Counted from the first letter of the stretch, positions 28,929 to 37,183 are shown. The stretch: DNA of 64,000 nt from Roseomonas gilardii (GCF_001941945.1 NZ_CP015583.1:1229001-1293000); one strand, 5' to 3'. Translations and numbers: made by a program. The notes: a model not told the origin generated them from the sequence alone.

Positions 28929-28957
28929 AAAAGCCCGGCCACTCTCGCGGCCAGGCT
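28929..28957 (-). terminator. Intrinsic terminator of the phasin gene
   Basis: On the minus strand AGCCTGGCC and GGCCGGGCT pair over nine positions (one G-U) around an 8-nt loop and are followed by TTTT. It lies about 50 bp past the phasin stop, after another hairpin at 28965-28987. Confidence 0.65.
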
Positions 28958-28964
28958 GTGCCTG

Positions 28965-28987
28965 GGGGCCGGATATCCTCCGGCCCC
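28965..28987. terminator. Upstream hairpin of the tandem phasin 3' end
   Basis: GGGGCCGGA (28965-28973) and TCCGGCCCC (28979-28987) form a perfect 9-bp stem with a 5-nt loop, without a T-run. With the terminator at 28929-28957 it gives the phasin transcript two consecutive stem-loops, which may protect its 3' end. Confidence 0.45.
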
Positions 28988-29008
28988 GCCATGGATCCGT
29001 GACGGGGA

Positions 29009-29536
29009 TCAGACGTTCAGCGGCTTGGTGGCGCGCTCCATCACCAGCGTCATGCGCTGGGCGAGCGGGGCGCCGGCCTGCTCGGCGAGGCGGAAGCCGG
29101 CCTCCTGCAGCTTGGCGGTCTCGCCCATCACCCGCTCCAGCGTCTGGCGAGCGAAGTTGGCCTGCAGCTCCGCCGCGTCCTTCACGCTGCGCACGGTGGC
29201 GAAGGCGCGGGCGTTCTCCATGGCCTGGTCGGACAGGGACTGGAACAGGGCGAAGGTCTGGCGGCTCAGATCCTGCGTGCCGGCCACGTAGGTCTGCGTC
29301 GCCTGGGTCAGCGCCTCGACATTGCCGCGGCCGAAATCCATCGCTTCCTGAGCGGACTTGAAGATGCCCTCGGCGAGCTTGGTGGCCTGGGTCATGCTTT
29401 CCTCCATCATGCGACGAGCCTGGGTCGCGCCGGTCTCCAGGGCGGCCTTGCTCTGCTGCGCTGCCTCGTTGGCGGCCGCAGCGACGTTCTGGGTGGTGTC
29501 GGACGCGAGCCGCGCAACCTTCGGTTCGGTAGCCAT
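29009..29536 (-). CDS. Phasin family protein (polyhydroxyalkanoate granule coat)
   Basis: Phasins coat polyhydroxyalkanoate granules and control their number and size. The 175-aa protein is almost entirely amphipathic helix, rich in Ala, Gln and Glu, with repeated 'QATKLAEGIFKSAQEAMDFG' and 'SLSDQAMENARAF' type segments as in Phasin_2 proteins. The start at 29536 (MATEPKV) is preferred over longer frames because the upstream sequence is AT-rich and noncoding in character. A perfect CTGC-N3-GCAG palindrome 42 bp upstream (29578-29598) is a candidate PhaR operator, and two hairpins follow the gene. The PHA synthase is not in this window. Confidence 0.9.
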   Translation of the reverse strand: MATEPKVARLASDTTQNVAAAANEAAQQSKAALETGATQARRMMEESMTQATKLAEGIFKSAQEAMDFGRGNVEALTQATQTYVAGTQDLSRQTFALFQSLSDQAMENARAFATVRSVKDAAELQANFARQTLERVMGETAKLQEAGFRLAEQAGAPLAQRMTLVMERATKPLNV

Positions 29537-29577
29537 GTCTTCTATATCTCCCAAGTCTTGCGGCCAGTGTTGTAGCT

Positions 29578-29598
29578 CTTTGCTGCGCCGCAGCAAAG
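29578..29598. promoter_or_regulatory. Candidate PhaR operator upstream of the phasin gene
   Basis: CTTTGCTGC (29578-29586) and GCAGCAAAG (29590-29598) are perfect reverse complements around GCC. The core CTGC-N3-GCAG is the motif described for the PHA-responsive repressor PhaR. It sits 42 bp upstream of the phasin start, where a repressor would block transcription. Confidence 0.65.
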
Positions 29599-29648
29599 GG
29601 GTTTTCGCCTCAAATCGGTTTGGGTTCCACAACAAAATTGATGCGGGA

Positions 29649-29662
29649 CACAAAAATTTGTG
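29649..29662. promoter_or_regulatory. AT-rich inverted repeat between the phasin and carboxypeptidase genes
   Basis: CACAAA (29649-29654) and TTTGTG (29657-29662) pair with a 2-bp centre in the AT-rich 286-bp intergenic region that must hold divergent promoters for the phasin and the D,D-carboxypeptidase. A protein-binding site is possible; no -35/-10 pair is assigned with confidence. Confidence 0.25.
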
Positions 29663-29822
29663 CCCAGCCGGGGACAGAGGACCGCAGCTTTCCGAAAATT
29701 CGAGCAAATTCCGCATGATGGCCGTGGACACGGACATGGGGTGATGATTATCGTCGGTTGTCCGGCACGCTGGGGGGTGTGCCTGGGCCTGGACATCGAG
29801 TCCGCGAGGGGGAACTACGGAT

Positions 29823-31091
29823 ATGTCACTTGGCTGGCGCACGCCCCGTCGCGTGCGATGCTTGGCCTTGGCATTCGCCTTGGTATCGGGCTGGGGGGCA
29901 ACCGTTCTGGGGATCGCCCCGGCGGCGGCACAGATCGGCTCCGATCGCTATGCCTCGATCGTCATCGACGCACGGAGCGGTCAGGCCCTGTCCGCCGCGA
30001 ATGCCGACGAGCCGCGCTATCCCGCCTCGCTGACCAAGATGATGACGCTCTACCTGCTGTTCGAGGCGCTGCGGGATGGCCGCATGACGCTGGACAGCCG
30101 CATGGTGATGAGCTCCGAGGCAGCCTCGCAGGCCCCGTCGAAGCTGGGCATCCCGCCCGGCAGCTCGATCTCGGTGGAACAGGCCATCCTGGCCCTGGTC
30201 ACCCTCTCGGCCAACGACGTGGCCTGGATGATCGGCGAGACGCTGGGTGGCAGCAACGACCGCTTCGCCCAGATGATGACGCAGAAGGCGCGCCAGATCG
30301 GGATGACGAACACGGTCTTCCGCAACGCCAACGGGCTGCCGGATTTCCAGCAGATCACCACGGCGCGGGACATGGCGACGCTGGGGCGGCGCCTCTACAT
30401 CGATTTCCCGAATCGCTACCACTATTTCTCCACGCCGGAATTCCGCTACGGCGGCCGGCGCGTGCGGTCGCACAACCGGATGATCGGCACCTATGACGGT
30501 GTGGACGGCATCAAGACCGGCTTCATCTCGGCCTCCGGCTTCAACATCGTCACCTCGGCGCAGCGCCAGGGGCAGAGGCTGATGGTGGCGGTCTTCGGCG
30601 GCTCCACCTGGGTGGAACGCGACCGCCACGCCGCCGCGCTGCTGGATGACGGCTTCGCCAAGATGGGCGTCGAGCCCTCCGCGCCCTCCTCGCTGCTGAT
30701 GGCCTCCGCCGGCGCGGGTGCCGCGCGCGCCGCCGGCGGGCTGATCACCGGCCGGGCCCATGCGGCCACGGTGAGCGCTGGTGGCGGCACGCGGGTGGCC
30801 CGCCTCGCCGCGGCCCGGCAGGCCCGGCTGGCCGCCGCCGAGCTGGCACGCCGCGATCCCCCGGCGAAGCTGGTGCGGACCGCGGCGCAGATCCGCCCGC
30901 TGCGTCCGATCACCCGCAATGCCAAGGTCCTGGAGCAGGGCGATGGCGGGGCCTTCATCCGCACGGCGAAGCCCCAGGCCGCGCGCGGCCGCGCCGCCAC
31001 CCCGGTCGCCGTGCGCGCCCCGGCGAAGCCCGCCCCCGCGCCCGCCCGCGCCGCCCATGCCGGCACCAAGCAGCGCGAGGCGCGCCGCTGA
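29823..31091 (+). CDS. D-alanyl-D-alanine carboxypeptidase (penicillin-binding protein, S11 family)
   Basis: The enzyme trims the terminal D-Ala from peptidoglycan pentapeptides in the periplasm. The 422-aa protein has a signal peptide (about 1-37, ending 'APAAAQ') and the three penicillin-interacting motifs: SxxK 'SLTK' (69-72), SxN 'SAN' (129-131) and 'KTG' (231-233). After the catalytic domain, residues about 290-422 form an Ala/Arg/Pro-rich basic tail instead of the usual PBP5 C-terminal domain and amphipathic anchor. That tail may bind wall polymers or be disordered. The gene is divergent from the phasin gene and ends in two hairpins. Confidence 0.94.
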   Translation: MSLGWRTPRRVRCLALAFALVSGWGATVLGIAPAAAQIGSDRYASIVIDARSGQALSAANADEPRYPASLTKMMTLYLLFEALRDGRMTLDSRMVMSSEAASQAPSKLGIPPGSSISVEQAILALVTLSANDVAWMIGETLGGSNDRFAQMMTQKARQIGMTNTVFRNANGLPDFQQITTARDMATLGRRLYIDFPNRYHYFSTPEFRYGGRRVRSHNRMIGTYDGVDGIKTGFISASGFNIVTSAQRQGQRLMVAVFGGSTWVERDRHAAALLDDGFAKMGVEPSAPSSLLMASAGAGAARAAGGLITGRAHAATVSAGGGTRVARLAAARQARLAAAELARRDPPAKLVRTAAQIRPLRPITRNAKVLEQGDGGAFIRTAKPQAARGRAATPVAVRAPAKPAPAPARAAHAGTKQREARR

Positions 31092-31132
31092 CGCGCCAGG
31101 CGAAGGGCCGCCCCCTTCGCCGCCATTCCGGG

Positions 31133-31174
31133 GAGCGCCTTCCGCCCGCGTGAGCCGGCGAAAGGCGCTCTTTT
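31133..31174 (+). terminator. Terminator after the D,D-carboxypeptidase gene
   Basis: GAGCGCCTT (31133-31141) and AAGGCGCTC (31162-31170) pair perfectly, extended inward by four further pairs after a mismatch, and TTTT follows. A smaller hairpin, GCGAAGGG/CCCTTCGC (31100-31120), precedes it. Confidence 0.75.
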
Positions 31175-31192
31175 CCGTTCAGGGGACGGAAA

Positions 31193-32311
31193 TCAGGCCA
31201 TCGCGCCGCGCGCCGCAACCGGCCAGACGCATTCCACGCGCCCGTCCCGCACGCCGACATACCAGTCGAAGCGGTCCACCGTCGGGTCGCAATGGCCGGG
31301 CACCAGGCGGAGCTTCTCGCCGATCGCGGGGAGGGCGGTGCCTTCGGCCGTGATGGTGCCGTGCTCGTCCGAGGGGCGCCCGTAGATCAGGCCGGGGCGC
31401 CCATGGACGAGCGGCATGCCGCTGTCGGTGGGCAGCGCCTTGTGGCCCGCATCGACCACCGCGCGGCCGCTTTCCCTGGGCGCGCTCATCACCTGCGCCA
31501 GCACGAAGAGCGACTGCCGGAAGGGCGGCGGCGTCCCGTTGCGGGCGTAATCCGCATCCATGAAGGCATAGGAACCCGCCTGGATCTCCGTCCAGAGCCC
31601 GCTTTCCAGCTCCAGCGGGAAGCTGCCGGTGCCGGCGCCGCCCACGATGGGGCAGTCGAGTCCCTGCTGCCGGAGCTGTTCCAGCGTATGCCGGGTGTCA
31701 TCGGCGGCGTGGCGGATGGCGGCGGCGCGCTCCTCCGGGGTGCGGAGGTGCTGTGCCTTGCCGTGATAGGCCTGCAACCCGCCGAAGCGGAGGTGCGGCG
31801 AGGCGGCGATGCGACCGGCCAGGGCCACCGCCTCCGGCCCCGGCGCGATGCCGCAGCGCCCGGGGCCGACATCGATCTCCACCAGCACGGACAGGCGCCA
31901 CCCCGCCGCCTCGGCGGCCTCCTCGATCACCGGGATCATGGCCGGGTCATCGGCGCAGAGTGCCACCCGGGCGATGCCCGACAGCGCCGCCAGCCGCGCC
32001 AGCTTGCGCGGCGAGACCACCTCGTTGCTGACCAGGATGTCGTCCACCCCGCCCCAGGCGAGGATCTCCGCCTCGGCCACCTTCTGCACGCACTGGCCCA
32101 CGGCGCCGCGGGCCATCTGCAGGCGCGCGATGACGGGCGACTTGTGGGTCTTGGCATGGGCGCGCAGCTTCGAGCCGGTGGGGGCCAGCCGGGCCGCCAT
32201 GGCATCCAGATTGGCCTCGAAGGCATCGAGGTCGAGGATCAGGGCCGGGGTATCGACCTCCTCCTCGCGCATCCCCGGCTCCGCCGGCAGCCGCTGCAAC
32301 ATTCCAACCAT
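31193..32311 (-). CDS. DSD1 family PLP-dependent enzyme (D-threonine aldolase / D-serine dehydratase-like)
   Basis: This fold-III (alanine racemase-like) PLP enzyme probably cleaves a D-3-hydroxy amino acid such as D-threonine or 3-hydroxyaspartate, or dehydrates D-serine. The 372-aa protein has 'LRAHAKTHKSPVIARLQ' with the PLP Lys in 'HAKTHK', and the glycine-rich phosphate loop 'VGGAGTGSFPLE'. The C-terminal 'LVPGHCDPTVDRFDWYVGV' holds the His-X-Cys pair that binds the divalent metal. Start at 32311. It lies downstream of the galU operon on the same strand but about 60 bp away, so it may have its own promoter. Confidence 0.9.
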   Translation of the reverse strand: MVGMLQRLPAEPGMREEEVDTPALILDLDAFEANLDAMAARLAPTGSKLRAHAKTHKSPVIARLQMARGAVGQCVQKVAEAEILAWGGVDDILVSNEVVSPRKLARLAALSGIARVALCADDPAMIPVIEEAAEAAGWRLSVLVEIDVGPGRCGIAPGPEAVALAGRIAASPHLRFGGLQAYHGKAQHLRTPEERAAAIRHAADDTRHTLEQLRQQGLDCPIVGGAGTGSFPLELESGLWTEIQAGSYAFMDADYARNGTPPPFRQSLFVLAQVMSAPRESGRAVVDAGHKALPTDSGMPLVHGRPGLIYGRPSDEHGTITAEGTALPAIGEKLRLVPGHCDPTVDRFDWYVGVRDGRVECVWPVAARGAMA

Positions 32312-32371
32312 CCCCTGGATTCGTCCGGGACACGGTAGCGCGGGGCGCCGCCCCTGTTCAGGCCGCCGGCT

Positions 32372-32713
32372 TCACCAGAGCTCTGCCCCCGCGAGATGGC
32401 GCGGCACGACGAAGGCCCGGGCGCGGCGCGGGCCATGGCGGGTCAGCACGCGAAAGGGATGGAGGCGGTAGCAGGCGCCCTCATAGGCGCGGAGGCGGCA
32501 CATCGCCCTGGCGGCGGGACGGACCAGCAGCCCCGCCACGGTCCCGCCCGGCGCGGAGCGAAGGGTGGGGTAGGGAGTGCCGCGGAAGACCACCCGGCGG
32601 TGGCCTTCCAGGCTGGCGGGCCAGGCCCGCCATGGCAGCCGGGGGTCTCCCGACTGCCGGGCCAGCACGCGGCGGTCGAGCAGCGTGCCGTAGAGGAAGA
32701 GCGGAAGCGTCAG
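32372..32713 (-). CDS. Gamma-glutamylcyclotransferase (AIG2-like) family protein, apparent CTG start
   Basis: The 113-aa product is a small GGCT-fold protein. The substrate loop 'FLYGTLLD' is at residues 6-13, followed by 'RVVFRGTPYPTLRSAPGG' and 'RLRAYEGACYRLHPFRV', where the Glu corresponds to the catalytic acid. Family members cyclise gamma-glutamyl peptides, but many bacterial ones are uncharacterised. There is no ATG, GTG or TTG in frame between the upstream region and the essential YGTL loop. The only suitably placed codon is CTG at 32713, which overlaps the pgm stop as CTGA. Translation therefore seems to start at CTG by coupling to pgm. Confidence 0.8.
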   Translation of the reverse strand: MTLPLFLYGTLLDRRVLARQSGDPRLPWRAWPASLEGHRRVVFRGTPYPTLRSAPGGTVAGLLVRPAARAMCRLRAYEGACYRLHPFRVLTRHGPRRARAFVVPRHLAGAELW

Positions 32714-34119
32714 TGCCCCGCGTTCTCGCCCGAGAAATCCGGCGCGGCGAGGCCGGAGGCCTGGAGCTGCTCGGACAGGCTGGCCTTCAGCCGCTCCAGC
32801 CCTTCCTCGCTCTTGGCCTCGCAGCGCGCGACCAGCACCGCCTGGGTGTTGGAGGCGCGCAGCAGCCACCAGCCGTCCTCGGTCAGCACCCGCACGCCGT
32901 CCACGTCCTGCACATTCGCGCCGGCCTTGGCGAGGCGGTCCTTCACCTCGGACACCACGACGAACTTCTTCTCCTCGGGGCAGTCGAAGCGCAGCTCCGG
33001 GGTGTTGATCACCTGCGGCAGCGCCTTGCGCACGTCGGAGAGCTTCTCCGACATCCGCGCCACGATGCCGAGCAGGCGCACGGCGGAGTAGGGGGCGTCG
33101 TCGAAGCCGTACCACTTGTCCGCGTAGAAGGTGTGGCCCGACATCTCGCCGGCCAGCGGCGCCTTGGTCTCGGCCATCTTCTGCTTGATCAGCGAGTGGC
33201 CGGTCTTCCACATCAGCGGCTTGCCGCCGGCCTTCTCGACCTCGTCAAACAGGACCTGGGAGGCCTTCACGTCGGCGATGATGGTAGCGCCCGGCATGGA
33301 CTTCAGCACGTCGCGCGCTAGCACCACCAGGAGCTGGTCGCCGAACAGCATGTGGCCCTCGTCATCCACCACGCCCAGCCGGTCCGCGTCGCCGTCGAAG
33401 GCGATGCCGAGGTCGGCCTTCTGCTTCTTCACCTCGGCGATGATCTGCTCAAGGTTCTTCGGCACGGTCGGGTCGGGATGGTGGTTCGGGAAGCGCCCGT
33501 CGATCTCGGCATTGATCACGATGTGCTTGCCCGGCAGCACCTTGGCCAGCTTCTCGGTGATCTCGCCGCCGGAGCCGTTGCCCGGGTCCCAGACCACGGT
33601 CAGCTCGCGGTCGCCGCCGTCATAGTCCTGCATCATGCGGGCGACGTACTTGTCGGCGATGTCCACGGTCTCGGAGGAGCCCTGGGCCTCCTCCACCACG
33701 TCGCCGGCCGCCGCCATCGTGCCGATCTGCTGGATCTGCGCGCCGAAGAAGGGCTTGTTCTTCAGCACCATCTTGAAGCCGTTGTAGTCGGGCGGGTTGT
33801 GGCTGCCCGTCACCATCACGCCGCCATCGGCCTTCAGCTCATAGGCGCCGTAATAGAGCATCGGGGTCGGGCAGCAGCCGACGCGCAGGACCTTCAGGCC
33901 GCAGGCGGTGAGGCCCTTCACCAGCGCCTCCTCCAGCATGGTGGAGGACAGGCGGCCGTCATAGCCGACCGCGACCACCGAGCCGCCCTCGCGCTTCACG
34001 ACGGAGCCGAAGCAGCGGCCGATCGCGAAGGCATCCTCACCGGACAGGGTCTTACCGACGATGCCGCGGATGTCGTACTCGCGCAGGCTGGTCGGGTCGA
34101 ATTTATGCTGGAACGTCAT
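32710..34119 (-). CDS. Phosphomannomutase/phosphoglucomutase
   Basis: This alpha-D-phosphohexomutase interconverts glucose-6-P and glucose-1-P (and the mannose equivalents), feeding nucleotide-sugar synthesis. The 469-aa protein shows 'TGSHNPPDYNG' with the phosphorylated Ser106, the metal loop 'DGDADRLG', the sugar loop 'GEMSGHTFY', and a C-terminal phosphate-binding domain ending around 'RASNTQAVLVARCEA'. In the operon order galU-ugd-pgm it supplies glucose-1-P for GalU. It starts 9 bp after ugd; its stop overlaps the GGCT-like gene. Confidence 0.94.
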   Translation of the reverse strand: MTFQHKFDPTSLREYDIRGIVGKTLSGEDAFAIGRCFGSVVKREGGSVVAVGYDGRLSSTMLEEALVKGLTACGLKVLRVGCCPTPMLYYGAYELKADGGVMVTGSHNPPDYNGFKMVLKNKPFFGAQIQQIGTMAAAGDVVEEAQGSSETVDIADKYVARMMQDYDGGDRELTVVWDPGNGSGGEITEKLAKVLPGKHIVINAEIDGRFPNHHPDPTVPKNLEQIIAEVKKQKADLGIAFDGDADRLGVVDDEGHMLFGDQLLVVLARDVLKSMPGATIIADVKASQVLFDEVEKAGGKPLMWKTGHSLIKQKMAETKAPLAGEMSGHTFYADKWYGFDDAPYSAVRLLGIVARMSEKLSDVRKALPQVINTPELRFDCPEEKKFVVVSEVKDRLAKAGANVQDVDGVRVLTEDGWWLLRASNTQAVLVARCEAKSEEGLERLKASLSEQLQASGLAAPDFSGENAGH

Positions 34120-34128
34120 GCGGGTTCC

Positions 34129-35436
34129 TCAGGATCGTCCGATGGAGTGGTAGCGGAAGCCGGCCTGGCGCATGGCCTCCGGCTCCCAGGCATTGCGCAG
34201 GTCCAGAACGAGGTCGCCGCGCATGGCCTGGCGCAGCTTCTCCGGCGCCAGGGCGCGGAACTCGTTCCACTCCGTCAATAGCACGGTCGCGTCCGCGCCG
34301 CGCGCCGCATCCAGCGCGTTCTCGGCGAAGACCACGCTCCCGGGCAGGATCTGGCGGGCATGGCCGGAGCCCTGCGGGTCATAGGCGCGGATGCTGGCCC
34401 CGGCTTCCACCAGCCGGGGGATCACCGCGAGCGAGGCGGCCTCGCGCATGTCGTCCGTCTCGGGCTTGAAGGTCAGGCCCAGGATGGCGACGGTCTTGCC
34501 ACGGGCATCGCCGCCGAAGGCCGCGATGACGCGCTCGGCCATCTCCAGCTTGCGCGCGTCGTTATAGGCCACGGTCGCATCCACGATGGACATGGGCGCG
34601 CCATGGTCCTGCGCGGTGCGGGACAGGGCGAGCGTGTCCTTGGGGAAGCAGGAGCCGCCGAAGCCCGGGCCGGGATGGAGGAACTTGCGGCCGATGCGGC
34701 CGTCCAGCCCCATGCCCTTGGCCACGGCATGGACGTCGCCACCCACCTTCTCGCAGAGGTCGGCCATCTGGTTGATGAAGGAGATCTTCACCGCCAGGAA
34801 GGCGTTGGCGGCGTATTTGATCAGCTCCGCCGTTTCCAGCCCGGTGGCCAGGATCGGCGTCTCGATCAGGTTCAGCGGGCGGTAGAGCCGGCGCAGCACC
34901 GCCTCGGCACGCTCGTTCTCCACCCCGATCACCACCCGGTCCGGACGCATGAAGTCGCCGATGGCGCTGCCTTCGCGCAGGAATTCCGGGTTGGAGGCGA
35001 CCTGGATGTCCAGGTCCGGGCGGGCCCGGCGGACGATCTTCTGCACCTCCCGCCCCGTGCCGACCGGGACGGTGGACTTGGTGACCAGCACCAGCGGCCC
35101 TTCCGCCGCCCGCGCCACCTGCTCGGCGGCGGCATAGACATAGGTCAGGTCCGCATGGCCGTCGCCGCGCCGGGTGGGCGTGCCGACGGCCAGGAAGACC
35201 GCATCGGCCCGCCGGACCGCCTCGGTGAGATCGGTGGTGAAGTGCAGCCGCTCGTCGCGGACATTATCCTCCACGAGCCGGTCCAGGCCCGGCTCGTAGA
35301 TCGGGATGTGCCCTTCCCGCAGGGCCCGGATCTTCTCCGCGTCGCTGTCCACGACGTGGACGTCCACGCCGAACTCCGCGAAGCAGGCTCCGGAAACGAG
35401 GCCGACATAGCCGGCCCCGATCATGGCGATACGCAA
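34129..35436 (-). CDS. ugd: UDP-glucose 6-dehydrogenase
   Basis: The enzyme oxidises UDP-glucose to UDP-glucuronate with two NAD+. The 435-aa protein begins with the Rossmann motif 'MIGAGYVG' and has the catalytic cysteine (Cys263) in 'GFGGSCFPKD', plus the 'GLTFKPETDDMREAAS' block of the C-terminal UDP-binding domain. The start codon is TTG at 35436 with GAAGGG upstream. It lies 13 bp after galU and 9 bp before pgm. UDP-glucuronate is a precursor of acidic exopolysaccharides or of lipid A and core modifications. Confidence 0.95.
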   Translation of the reverse strand: MRIAMIGAGYVGLVSGACFAEFGVDVHVVDSDAEKIRALREGHIPIYEPGLDRLVEDNVRDERLHFTTDLTEAVRRADAVFLAVGTPTRRGDGHADLTYVYAAAEQVARAAEGPLVLVTKSTVPVGTGREVQKIVRRARPDLDIQVASNPEFLREGSAIGDFMRPDRVVIGVENERAEAVLRRLYRPLNLIETPILATGLETAELIKYAANAFLAVKISFINQMADLCEKVGGDVHAVAKGMGLDGRIGRKFLHPGPGFGGSCFPKDTLALSRTAQDHGAPMSIVDATVAYNDARKLEMAERVIAAFGGDARGKTVAILGLTFKPETDDMREAASLAVIPRLVEAGASIRAYDPQGSGHARQILPGSVVFAENALDAARGADATVLLTEWNEFRALAPEKLRQAMRGDLVLDLRNAWEPEAMRQAGFRYHSIGRS

Positions 35437-35449
35437 GTGGCGGCCCTTC

Positions 35450-36322
35450 TCAGTCGCAGTACTTGGGCAGGAACTCGCGCACCTTGTCCGCCAGGTCCGG
35501 CCGCTTCAGGGCGAAGGCGATCTGCGCTTCCAGGAAGCCGCCCTTGTCGCCGCAGTCGAAGCGGCGGCCCTCGTAGCGCAGCCCGTGGAAGGGCTGGTCG
35601 GGGATCAGCTTGGCCATGGCGTCGGTGAGCTGCACCTCCCCGCCCGCGCCGCGCTCCATGCGGGAGAGGTACTGCACCACCTCCGGCATCAGCACGTAGC
35701 GGCCGATGATGGTGAGGTTCGAGGGCGCCTCCTCCGGAGCGGGCTTCTCCACCAGCCCCTTCACGGAGACCAGCTTGCCCTTGTCCTCCGCCACGTCGAG
35801 CACGCCGTAGTTCTTGACGCGCGACATGGGGACCTCCTCGATCGCCACCACGTTGCCGCCGGTCTCCTGATAGGCATCGGCGAGCTGCCTGGTGCAGGAG
35901 GTCTCGCAGAGCATCAGGTCGTCGGGCAGCAGGATGGCGAAGGGCTCGTCGCCGATGAAGGCACGGGCACACCAGATGGCATGGCCCAGGCCCATCGGGA
36001 TCTGCTGGCGCACCGTGGTGATGCTGCCCGGCGGCAGGGACTGGTGCCGCAGCATCTCCAGCAGCTCGGTCTTGGAACGCTCCTCCAGGGTGCGCTCCAG
36101 CTCGTAGGCGACATCGAAATGCTCGACGATGGCCGTCTTGCCGCGGCCCGTGACGAAGCAGAACTGCTCGATACCCGCTTCCCGGGCTTCCTCCACCGCA
36201 TACTGGATCAGGGGCTTGTCGACGACGGGCAGCATCTCCTTGGCCAGCGCCTTGGTGGCGGGCAGGAAGCGCGTGCCCAGGCCCGCGACGGGCAGGACAG
36301 CCTTGCGAAGAGGCTTGTTCAC
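35450..36322 (-). CDS. galU: UTP-glucose-1-phosphate uridylyltransferase
   Basis: GalU joins UTP and glucose-1-P to give UDP-glucose. The 290-aa protein has the nucleotide loop 'GLGTRFLPATKALAKEMLP', the 'VDKPLIQYAVEEA' block and 'KPAPEEAPSNLTIIGRYVL' (identifying blocks). The start is GTG at 36322, with AAAGGA about nine bases upstream; a three-codon ATG-TTG-TGA frame overlaps that start. It is the first gene of galU-ugd-pgm-GGCT, whose four starts are GTG, TTG, ATG and CTG in order. Confidence 0.96.
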   Translation of the reverse strand: MNKPLRKAVLPVAGLGTRFLPATKALAKEMLPVVDKPLIQYAVEEAREAGIEQFCFVTGRGKTAIVEHFDVAYELERTLEERSKTELLEMLRHQSLPPGSITTVRQQIPMGLGHAIWCARAFIGDEPFAILLPDDLMLCETSCTRQLADAYQETGGNVVAIEEVPMSRVKNYGVLDVAEDKGKLVSVKGLVEKPAPEEAPSNLTIIGRYVLMPEVVQYLSRMERGAGGEVQLTDAMAKLIPDQPFHGLRYEGRRFDCGDKGGFLEAQIAFALKRPDLADKVREFLPKYCD

Positions 36323-36419
36323 AACATCGGGTCCTTTCGAAACGCAGGGCTAGGATTGCCATGAGGCTTGGCCGCTGTCAGCCCGCGGGTAAAGCCACTT
36401 GTGGTTGTAGGTTAATATT

Positions 36420-37106
36420 TCAACGAAGCAACGTATCGCGTGCCTCGTTGAGCCGTGCCGCCAGCCAGTCCGAGCCTCCCCGGTCGGGATGGGCCACCCG
36501 CATCAGGCGCAGATAGGCGGCCCTGACCTGATCGGGGCTGGCATCCTCGTGCAGGCCGAGCACCGCCAGGGCCTCCTCCCGACCCATCGGAGGCGCGCCG
36601 GGACGGGGCGGCTCCGCCTCGTCTCCCGGTTGCATCCGGGCAATCCATGCTTCCAGGAGAGGCACGCTATCCGGATCATTCTCCAGGCAATCAGCAAAAA
36701 TTTCTTCGATTTGTGATCGCCGGAGCATGGCGAGGTCGCATCCGGCGTGGCGGCCGCGCAGCACCGTTCCCGACATGGTGCCCGTGGCGGGGTCGATCCG
36801 CAGCGAGAGGGTCGCCGTCTCCACCACATCCTCCGCCGCTCCCTGCGGCGGCGGGGTGGCGCCGAAGCTCGCCGCCAGGCGCCGGGCCTGCCACCGGCGC
36901 CAGGCCAGCGGCGCCAGGGTGAAGAGCAGGAAGAGCGCCATCGGCCCTCGCCCGCTGACGACCAGCAGGCCGCCGACAGCCAGGGCCAGGAAGGCGCCGA
37001 ACCAGAGCAAGGCTGCCCGGACCTGCGTCACCGAGGCGCTGGCGAAGCCGCGCAGCGCCAACAGCGCCAGGAGCAGCACGAGGCTGCCGAGTGCGATCCA
37101 CACCAT
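36420..37106 (-). CDS. Membrane-anchored J-domain protein
   Basis: This 228-aa protein has two or three hydrophobic segments at the N-terminus (about residues 2-20 and 31-70), a middle cytosolic part, and a C-terminal J domain. The HPD tripeptide that stimulates Hsp70 is at 206-208 ('VAHPDRGGSDWLAARLNEA'). The layout resembles membrane-tethered DnaJ-like co-chaperones of alphaproteobacteria and mitochondrial Tim14/Pam18. It is the last of three minus-strand genes after maeB and the VWA-like gene. The client is unknown. Confidence 0.87.
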   Translation of the reverse strand: MVWIALGSLVLLLALLALRGFASASVTQVRAALLWFGAFLALAVGGLLVVSGRGPMALFLLFTLAPLAWRRWQARRLAASFGATPPPQGAAEDVVETATLSLRIDPATGTMSGTVLRGRHAGCDLAMLRRSQIEEIFADCLENDPDSVPLLEAWIARMQPGDEAEPPRPGAPPMGREEALAVLGLHEDASPDQVRAAYLRLMRVAHPDRGGSDWLAARLNEARDTLLR

Positions 37107-37183
37107 GGGGCTTCAGCGCCCCTCCCGGCGCGCCGTCGCCGGTGGCGCGGAGCAGCGAGGCGCCACGGAGGGGAGTGCCGGGA

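Larger units (their letters stand above)
28660..29008. other. Intergenic region between clpS and the phasin gene
   Basis: The 349 bp contain the clpS leader and two hairpins just past the phasin stop (28929-28957 and 28965-28987). The remaining part is GC-rich and shows no supported gene; short open frames on both strands have no family-like sequence or ribosome-binding site. Confidence 0.5.

Noticed and set aside
29542..29796. Short minus-strand frame upstream of the phasin gene
   Set aside because: Cys/Pro-rich, overlaps the probable operator and promoter region, no support.
36319..36327. Three-codon upstream frame ATG-TTG-TGA overlapping the galU start
   Set aside because: Such short frames arise by chance; nothing shows that it is translated or regulatory.
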